Assembly (NCBI RefSeq): GCF_010727325.1
Contig: NZ_AP022565.1
Location: 4,154,001-4,218,000 of the forward strand
DNA from: Mycolicibacterium alvei
GTDB lineage: Bacteria; Actinomycetota; Actinomycetes; Mycobacteriales; Mycobacteriaceae
Length of the DNA stretch: 64,000 bases
Reading direction: 5' to 3'
In this document: positions 59,113 to 64,000 of the stretch, one piece after another
Layout of the letters: each line of letters begins with the position of its first letter
How positions within the stretch are numbered: the first letter of the stretch is position 1
The notes under the pieces: generated by a model
What the model saw: the letters and a program-made list of their open reading frames with translations, nothing else
Told to the model about the DNA's origin: nothing
Database searches by the model: none
Position numbers and translations under genes: made by a program

Positions 59113-60621
59113 TCAGCGTCCGAGGACTTGAAAACCTTCCCATGCTTTCCGGCGGTCGGCGTGGGGGTCGTTGTCCACTCGCGAAGCGCGATCGAAGACG
59201 AGGACCGGACGGGCGTCGCTGGTGTAGCGCGGCCAGCCGTCTCCTGGAACTCCGGTGCGTGCGAAAGCATCCCAGCGCCCTTGCATGTCGTCGCTCACGC
59301 GTAGGGCCGAGCGGCGATCGGCTCCGGCGCTGAGTAGCCGACCGAGCGGCGTGCGGTAGGCGTCGAACACCGCAAGAAGCTCCGTCGCATGGGTGGCACC
59401 CAGCCCGGCCCATTGCAGAGTTCGCGGGGCGAAGTCATAGCGGTACAGATATGTGGGGGCGTGCCGACTGTGGGAATCCGCGAGCTGCCACAGTGTCGAT
59501 CCGAATGTGAAGTCGGCCCCCAGTCGGATACAGGCATCGGGGGCCGGATATTCGGGATAGGCAGCAGTAATTCGCTCGCGACAGGTGGGTTCCGCTCCCG
59601 CTAGTAACGCTTCGATCTTGGCTTCGTTCGTCGGGAGGAGTTTGAGGAAGCGAGTGAACAACCGGCCCTCGTCGGCGTTCGTACCGACGATCAGCGGCAC
59701 ACGGTACGCCTTGCCGTCGCGCATCGCTTGAATGGGCTCGGACGGTAGATAGTCGGTTCCGAATGTGCATCCCACCGGGTAACCGCCAGCAAGGTCCGAT
59801 GCACTCGTGGTGAGCAAGCGATCGAATGCATTCACCAGTTGAGCCGGACGCGCCGCCAACAGGAGGCGGGCGGGCTCCCGCTCGTCGGCGCAGAGAATGG
59901 ATGCGAACTTGGCGGCGAACTCCGCGGCCAGCTCCTGGGAGCGGGATAGCGCGCCGGCCGGACTTTGTGAGATAGCCTGTGCGAAAAGCCCTTTCGCCGC
60001 TGGCACGGCCAGCAAAGTGGTAACGGCGTGCGCGCCCGCGCTCTCTCCGAAGATCGTCACGTTATCGGGATCGCCGCCGAATGCCGCGATGTTCTCGCGT
60101 ACCCACCTGAGCGCCGACACGAGGTCACGCAAGTAGAGGTTGTCGTCAATATGGATGTCTGCGGTGGACAGCGACGACAGGTCGACAGCCCCTAGCGCGC
60201 CGAGGCGGTAGTTTGCCGATACGTACACGCAACCGCTGCGGGCAAGCGACGCGCCATCATAGATCGGTGTCGCGGAACTGCCCAGGAAGTACGCCCCGCC
60301 GTGAATGAAGAACATCACGGGCAGAGGTCGGTCCGAGCCGCCGTCGGGTGCAACGACATTGAGGGTGAGGCAGTCCTCGCTCATGGGCTGGAACTTGCCC
60401 GGACCGACGATGGTGTATCGGCGGGGCTGTGGAGCGCAGTAGCGGAATCGGTGGCAGGGTCGGACGCCGTCCCACGCTTCGACCGGCTGGGGAGCCTTGA
60501 ACCGCAGCGCGCCGACTGGTGGCTTGGCGTAGGGAATGGAACGCCAGCGATTGACGCCGTCCCGCGTGAATCCTTCGATGGCGCCCGAGGTGAGTTCGGT
60601 GCGGACTGTCTTCGCTGGCAT
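59113..60621 (-). CDS. Type B carboxylesterase
   Basis: The 502-residue protein has the carboxylesterase B features SIPYAKPPVGALRFKAPQPV, SEDCLTLNVVAPDG, FFIHGGAYFLGSS, nucleophile FGESAGAHAVTTLL and His in GLGATHATELLAVFDAY. It hydrolyses carboxylic esters. A -10-like TATTGT lies six bases before ATG 60621, suggesting leaderless transcription. No export signal is seen. It could cleave esters arising from the BVMOs or from the growth substrate. Confidence 0.88.
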   Translation of the reverse strand: MPAKTVRTELTSGAIEGFTRDGVNRWRSIPYAKPPVGALRFKAPQPVEAWDGVRPCHRFRYCAPQPRRYTIVGPGKFQPMSEDCLTLNVVAPDGGSDRPLPVMFFIHGGAYFLGSSATPIYDGASLARSGCVYVSANYRLGALGAVDLSSLSTADIHIDDNLYLRDLVSALRWVRENIAAFGGDPDNVTIFGESAGAHAVTTLLAVPAAKGLFAQAISQSPAGALSRSQELAAEFAAKFASILCADEREPARLLLAARPAQLVNAFDRLLTTSASDLAGGYPVGCTFGTDYLPSEPIQAMRDGKAYRVPLIVGTNADEGRLFTRFLKLLPTNEAKIEALLAGAEPTCRERITAAYPEYPAPDACIRLGADFTFGSTLWQLADSHSRHAPTYLYRYDFAPRTLQWAGLGATHATELLAVFDAYRTPLGRLLSAGADRRSALRVSDDMQGRWDAFARTGVPGDGWPRYTSDARPVLVFDRASRVDNDPHADRRKAWEGFQVLGR

Positions 60622-60627
60622 GTATCG

Positions 60628-60633
60628 ACAATA
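60628..60633 (-). promoter_or_regulatory. Candidate -10 box (TATTGT) of the carboxylesterase gene
   Basis: On the minus strand TATTGT is followed by six bases and ATG 60621, the leaderless spacing. Confidence 0.4.
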
Positions 60634-60842
60634 GCGAATGACTATTCACACCAGCGCCCGGCTCTGCCGTTCAGTCGCCGTGTCGGGCACGGTTTGGCCT
60701 GCTACTGATGACTCACTCGACTTCGGTCAGCGGCCTCCACGGCCGTTCGGTGACGTCGTGGCTGATTCTTAAGCACCGGTTACTTCTTTTCAGAAGAAGA
60801 AGCTACCCATGACCGGCTATCTCCGGGCGTGCGGGGACATCC

Positions 60843-61883
60843 TCAGCGTTGTGAGCGTCGGTACTCGCTCGGAGAGCGGCCGGTCCATCGCTTGAAGGCG
60901 TGTGAGAAGTTAGCAAGATCGCCGTATCCGAGCTCGGTCGCGATCTGGCTTGCCGACATTGATCGGGTGATTAACAGCATCATCGCGCTCTCCCGCAGAC
61001 ACGACTGGCGCAACTCGCGAAACGTGGTGCCCTCTTCGGCGAGCCGGCGTTTGAGTGTGCTGGTGGATACCGAGAGTTCGTCTGCGACCCGCTGGCAACT
61101 TCGCTGTCCGGGATCCTCGTCCAACAACCGTCTCACCTTCTTGGAGAAGGACGTGGCTCCGCTCTGCTCGTCGAGGGTCCGCCTCAGCTCGGCGACGGCG
61201 AGTCGATACGCAAGGGGATCGGAGAACCGGCACACTTCATTGAGCGCGTTGACGGGAACATGAAGGTAGGACATCGGTGCGTCAAAGAACAGGCGCCCGG
61301 CTAGTACCATCTCTGCCGCGAGTTTGTTCAGGGAGACCGGCGCTGACCAACTCAAGTGGAGCGTGACGGTCAGCGCGTCACTGACGAGCATGTCCAGCAG
61401 TCGTAACAACGCCGAGCCGGTATATGTGACTGCTAAGCAGTCCAGGGCCCGATCGCCTGTGTGCCCCCAGAGCCCGACGGTGAGACCTTGGTCGTTTGGA
61501 CGGAATTGTGCATTGATCGCCGTGGTGATCAACGGTAGATAGGTGAGCAGCTCGACGATCTCGGCTACCGAGCCTGCGCTGACCAGCGGGACGCTCAACG
61601 GGCCGAAAGATGTCAACTGTGCCTGTCCTGCAAACGAGAAGCCGAGCAGGGTTGCCCGGTCGACGTCTAGATCGGGGTACAGATCGCGAAACCACCGCAG
61701 TGGCGCCTGGACATCGTGCTGCATCAGCGTCGCCTCGTCGGTTCCCTCGCGCGCCATGATGGTGCGAAGCCGCGCGACGGCGTCCGGGTCGAGTGCCTGG
61801 CTCTCCAGCATTTGCACGAACGCGACCGGAGGCACACCGGCGTTGCTGAACTTCACCGATCGTGCCCCCTGAGCCCAATCCAC
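60843..61883 (-). CDS. AraC-family transcriptional regulator
   Basis: The 346-residue protein has an N-terminal arabinose-binding-like domain of the type found in VirS/OruR-like activators (about residues 20-200) and a C-terminal double HTH: CQRVADELSVSTSTLKRRLA and SASQIATELGYGDLANFSHA then FKRWTGRSPSEYRR. It is divergent from the ferredoxin-CYP153 genes across 95 bases and is likely their activator, responding to an alkane, alcohol or fatty acid. GTG 61883 is the start. The next gene left is the carboxylesterase. Confidence 0.87.
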   Translation of the reverse strand: MDWAQGARSVKFSNAGVPPVAFVQMLESQALDPDAVARLRTIMAREGTDEATLMQHDVQAPLRWFRDLYPDLDVDRATLLGFSFAGQAQLTSFGPLSVPLVSAGSVAEIVELLTYLPLITTAINAQFRPNDQGLTVGLWGHTGDRALDCLAVTYTGSALLRLLDMLVSDALTVTLHLSWSAPVSLNKLAAEMVLAGRLFFDAPMSYLHVPVNALNEVCRFSDPLAYRLAVAELRRTLDEQSGATSFSKKVRRLLDEDPGQRSCQRVADELSVSTSTLKRRLAEEGTTFRELRQSCLRESAMMLLITRSMSASQIATELGYGDLANFSHAFKRWTGRSPSEYRRSQR

Positions 61884-61978
61884 AAGTTCCTGATCCGCGC
61901 AAACATAGCGGAAGCGCTCGGATTGGACAATCCTGTTAACAAGTATTCACATTCAGGGCAACTTAAGAGGAGTCGGTA

Positions 61979-62299
61979 ATGGCCGTTGTCACTTTTGTCT
62001 CCCACGACGGCGACAAGCACCAGGTGCCTCTCGATGAAGGCCAGTCACTCATGCAGGTCGCGACCAACAATGCAGTGCCTGGCATCGACGGCGACTGCGG
62101 AGGCGAAGCGGCGTGCGGTACCTGCCACGTCGTCGTCGATCCGCAGTGGTCCGATCAGGTCGGCTCCTCCGGCGTCGGCGAAGAGGAGATGCTCGCGATG
62201 AACCCCGAGCGTCAGCCGACCTCTCGGCTGTCCTGCCAGATGACGGCCTCCGAGGCATGGGACGGCTTGATCGTCCATCTGCCGGAGTTCCAGATGTGA
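61979..62299 (+). CDS. [2Fe-2S] ferredoxin (adrenodoxin/putidaredoxin type)
   Basis: The 106-residue protein has the cluster ligands in IDGDCGGEAACGTCHVVV (three Cys) and SRLSCQMT (fourth Cys). It shuttles electrons from the ferredoxin reductase to the P450. AAGAGGAGTCGGTA precedes ATG 61979. The order ferredoxin, P450, reductase with an AraC regulator is known from CYP153 alkane-hydroxylase loci. Confidence 0.9.
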   Translation: MAVVTFVSHDGDKHQVPLDEGQSLMQVATNNAVPGIDGDCGGEAACGTCHVVVDPQWSDQVGSSGVGEEEMLAMNPERQPTSRLSCQMTASEAWDGLIVHLPEFQM

Positions 62300-62321
62300 C
62301 GACGAAGGGAAGTGGTCAAAC

Positions 62322-63713
62322 ATGGTAAAAATCTCTGAAAAGGTCGCCGAGAAAGTTCAGGCGACCATCCCGATCGACCTGCAGATTCAAGGTGCACACG
62401 CCTACGACAAAACTCGGCGTTGGGTGACCGGTACGAACGGGAAGAAACTCTTTGTAGAGCGTCCTATTCCGCCGGCCGAGGAGGTCGAACTCGCCGACAT
62501 CGATCTCAGCAATCCTTTTCTCTATCGCCAGGGGCGCTGGCAGTCATACTACGAGCGCCTGCGTAACGAAGCTCCGGTCCATTATCAGCGGCACAGTGCC
62601 TTCGGCCCGTTTTGGTCCGTCACCCGGCATGCCGACATCGTGGCCGTCGACAAGAATCATGAGGTCTTCTCCGCTGAGCCATTGATCGTCATCGGGGTGC
62701 CGCCCCGCTTCCTGGATATCAAGATGTTCATCGCGATGGATCCACCACGCCACGACCTGCAGCGGGCGGCTGTCCAAGGGGTGGTCGCACCCAAGAACCT
62801 ACGGGAAATGGAGGGTCTGATTCGCTCGCGCGTAAGGGAGGTGCTGGATAACCTCCCCGTGGATCAGCCGTTCGACTGGGTTCACGACGTCTCGATCGAG
62901 CTGACCGCTCGAATGCTTGCGACCCTGCTGGACTTTCCGTACGAGCAGCGTCGCAAGCTTGTCGAGTGGTCGGATCTGGCAACCTCGATGGAGCAAACCA
63001 ACGGCGGTCCCTCGGACCTTGACGAGACGTTCGTCGGCATGCGCGCCATGGCCCGAGATCTCAGCCGGCACTGGCACGACAAGGCGGCCCGGACCGGTGC
63101 CGGAGAAGAGCCTGGGTTCGATCTGATCACCATGCTGCAGAGCAATGAAAGCACCAAAGACCTGATCGACCGGCCGATGGAGTTCTTGGGCAACCTTCTG
63201 CTGCTGATCGTCGGAGGCAACGACACGACCCGGAACTCGATGAGCGGCGGCGTTCTCGCGTTGAACCGCTACCCGGACCAGTTCGAGAAGCTGAAAGCAA
63301 ATCCCGACCTGATCCCCAACATGAACTCCGAGATTATCCGATGGCAGACGCCACTCGCCTACATGCGCCGGATCGCCAAGGCCGACACCATGCTGAATGG
63401 TCAGTTCATTCGCAAGGGTGACAAGGTCGTGATGTGGTACGCATCGGGAAACCGCGATGAGCGCGTATTCGATCGGCCCGACGACTTCATCATCGACCGG
63501 GACAACGCCCGCAACCACATCTCTTTCGGGTTCGGCGTCCACCGCTGTATGGGCAACCGGTTGGCCGAGATGCAGTTGCGGATCCTGTGGGAGGAGCTGC
63601 TTCCTCGTTTCGAGAAGATCGAGGTCATTGGTGAGCCCGAATACGTGCAATCCAACTTCGTCAGGGGAATCAGCAAGCTGATGGTCCGCCTCACCCCGAA
63701 AGCCGGCGCATGA
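62322..63713 (+). CDS. Cytochrome P450, CYP153A-type alkane/fatty acid omega-hydroxylase
   Basis: The 463-residue P450 has the CYP153 hallmarks MFIAMDPPRHDLQRAAVQG, the I-helix LLLIVGGNDTTRNSMSGGVL, EIIRWQTPLAYMRRIAK (ExxR), and the heme loop SFGFGVHRCMGNRLAEMQLR with Cys. An N-terminal extension of about 55 residues (FVERPIPPAEEVELADIDLS) and internal phrases such as FDLITMLQSNESTKDL resemble proteobacterial CYP153A enzymes more than the actinobacterial CYP153A6 I remember. It hydroxylates the terminal carbon of alkanes, alcohols or fatty acids. The stop overlaps the reductase start as ATGA. Confidence 0.9.
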   Translation: MVKISEKVAEKVQATIPIDLQIQGAHAYDKTRRWVTGTNGKKLFVERPIPPAEEVELADIDLSNPFLYRQGRWQSYYERLRNEAPVHYQRHSAFGPFWSVTRHADIVAVDKNHEVFSAEPLIVIGVPPRFLDIKMFIAMDPPRHDLQRAAVQGVVAPKNLREMEGLIRSRVREVLDNLPVDQPFDWVHDVSIELTARMLATLLDFPYEQRRKLVEWSDLATSMEQTNGGPSDLDETFVGMRAMARDLSRHWHDKAARTGAGEEPGFDLITMLQSNESTKDLIDRPMEFLGNLLLLIVGGNDTTRNSMSGGVLALNRYPDQFEKLKANPDLIPNMNSEIIRWQTPLAYMRRIAKADTMLNGQFIRKGDKVVMWYASGNRDERVFDRPDDFIIDRDNARNHISFGFGVHRCMGNRLAEMQLRILWEELLPRFEKIEVIGEPEYVQSNFVRGISKLMVRLTPKAGA

Positions 63714-64000
63714 CTTTGCATCGAGCGGTCATCGTGGGCGCCAGCCACGCGGGCGCCCAACTGGCGGCCAGCCTTCGTCAAGAAGGATGGGACGGCGAGA
63801 TCGTCCTCGTCGGCAATGAATCGGCAGCGCCCTACCAACGCCCTCCGCTGTCGAAGGCATATCTGGCCGGGAACTGCACAGTCGACAAGCTCGCGATCCG
63901 CAGCGCCGAGTTTTACACAAAGCTGCGAATCGAAGTTCTGGATGCGACGGTGGAGGCAATCGATCGCGCAGCGGGTCACCTCTCGCTGAGCACCGGCGAG
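63710..64000 (+). CDS. Ferredoxin reductase (FAD), 5' part only
   Basis: The first about 97 residues are visible before the window ends. AVIVGASHAGAQLAASLRQE is the FAD-binding loop with the SHAG signature common in P450-linked ferredoxin reductases, and YQRPPLSKAYL follows as in that family. It transfers electrons from NAD(P)H to the ferredoxin. It starts in an ATGA overlap with the P450 gene. Confidence 0.88.
   Translation, partial: MTLHRAVIVGASHAGAQLAASLRQEGWDGEIVLVGNESAAPYQRPPLSKAYLAGNCTVDKLAIRSAEFYTKLRIEVLDATVEAIDRAAGHLSLSTGE

Noticed and set aside
60783..60800. CTTCT-TTTC-AGAAG hairpin as a terminator of the AraC or carboxylesterase gene
   Set aside because: Five-base AT-rich stem without a T-tract in the right direction; not convincing.
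1..64000. CRISPR array, rRNA genes, replication origin, plasmid or phage structural genes
   Set aside because: No regularly spaced repeats, rRNA-like sequence, DnaA-box clusters, rep, portal or capsid genes were recognised. No integrase was found in the window either.

Overview
The window reads as the chromosome of a rapidly growing mycobacterium (Mycolicibacterium/Mycobacterium type). The DNA is GC-rich. Bases 3.9-12 kb follow the gene order I know from M. tuberculosis Rv3695 to Rv3688c. There is an MmpL transporter, many FadE/FadD/TetR genes, and many starts fit the mycobacterial leaderless pattern (TANNNT followed by 6-8 bases and the start codon). All family names come from reading the translations; no database search was run.

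Region 1 (1-16.4 kb) looks like core chromosome. It holds the 3' end of a carotenoid oxygenase, a CPA2-type cation/proton antiporter, a TetR plus 14-TM drug-exporter operon, the RDD / SpoIIM-like / DUF58 / MoxR / DUF4350 / DUF4129 / membrane-protein block, a SIMPL protein, a YqeY protein, a TesB-type thioesterase, a membrane Ser/Thr kinase with an odd Gly-Asn-His-Lys tail, and a large formylglycine sulfatase.

Region 2 starts at 16.44 kb, where only the 3' part of a tRNA-Pro(CGG) gene is present (anticodon loop to 3' end, minus strand). This is the usual scar of an element integrated in a tRNA 3' end. Its orientation puts the element to the right, so 16.5 kb to the end of the window is plausibly one catabolic island of more than 47 kb. 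Its intact tRNA and integrase would lie outside the window. This is an inference that needs checking.

Inside the putative island: (a) 16.8-23.3 kb, an MmpL exporter with TetR regulators and a predicted metal-dependent hydrolase; (b) 23.4-28.8 kb, a CMD-family protein, a zinc alcohol dehydrogenase, a thiolase-like protein, a TetR, a PaaI thioesterase and an alpha/beta hydrolase; (c) 28.8-32.8 kb, decayed or small ORFs, a PucR-type regulator and one precisely bounded IS1380-family element (1652 bp, 5-bp target duplication, frameshifted transposase); (d) 33-40.8 kb, acyl-CoA ligase, acyl-CoA dehydrogenase and a two-subunit biotin carboxylase resembling accA2/accD2, with a divergent second dehydrogenase; (e) 41.7-49.4 kb, a run of SDR, diiron ferritin-like protein, BVMO, BVMO, esterase/lipase and BVMO, four junctions of which are tight or overlapping; (f) 49.5-54.3 kb, a dead P450 (heme Cys replaced by Arg), an SDR, a TetR with a double operator, an acyl-CoA dehydrogenase and a dead class III adenylate cyclase; (g) 54.3-60.6 kb, a TetR, an operon of enoyl-CoA hydratase, TIGR03084-type protein and AtuA-like protein, and a type B carboxylesterase; (h) 60.8-64 kb, an AraC regulator divergent from ferredoxin, CYP153A-type alkane hydroxylase and ferredoxin reductase (cut by the window end).

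Taken together, region 2 looks like an oxidative catabolic locus for hydrophobic aliphatic or terpenoid compounds: hydroxylation (CYP153), alcohol/ketone oxidation (ADH, SDRs), oxygen insertion (three BVMOs), ester cleavage, CoA activation, carboxylation and beta-oxidation. At least seven local regulators sit among these genes. The pairing of a diiron ferritin-like protein with adjacent BVMOs is the best candidate for something not well described.
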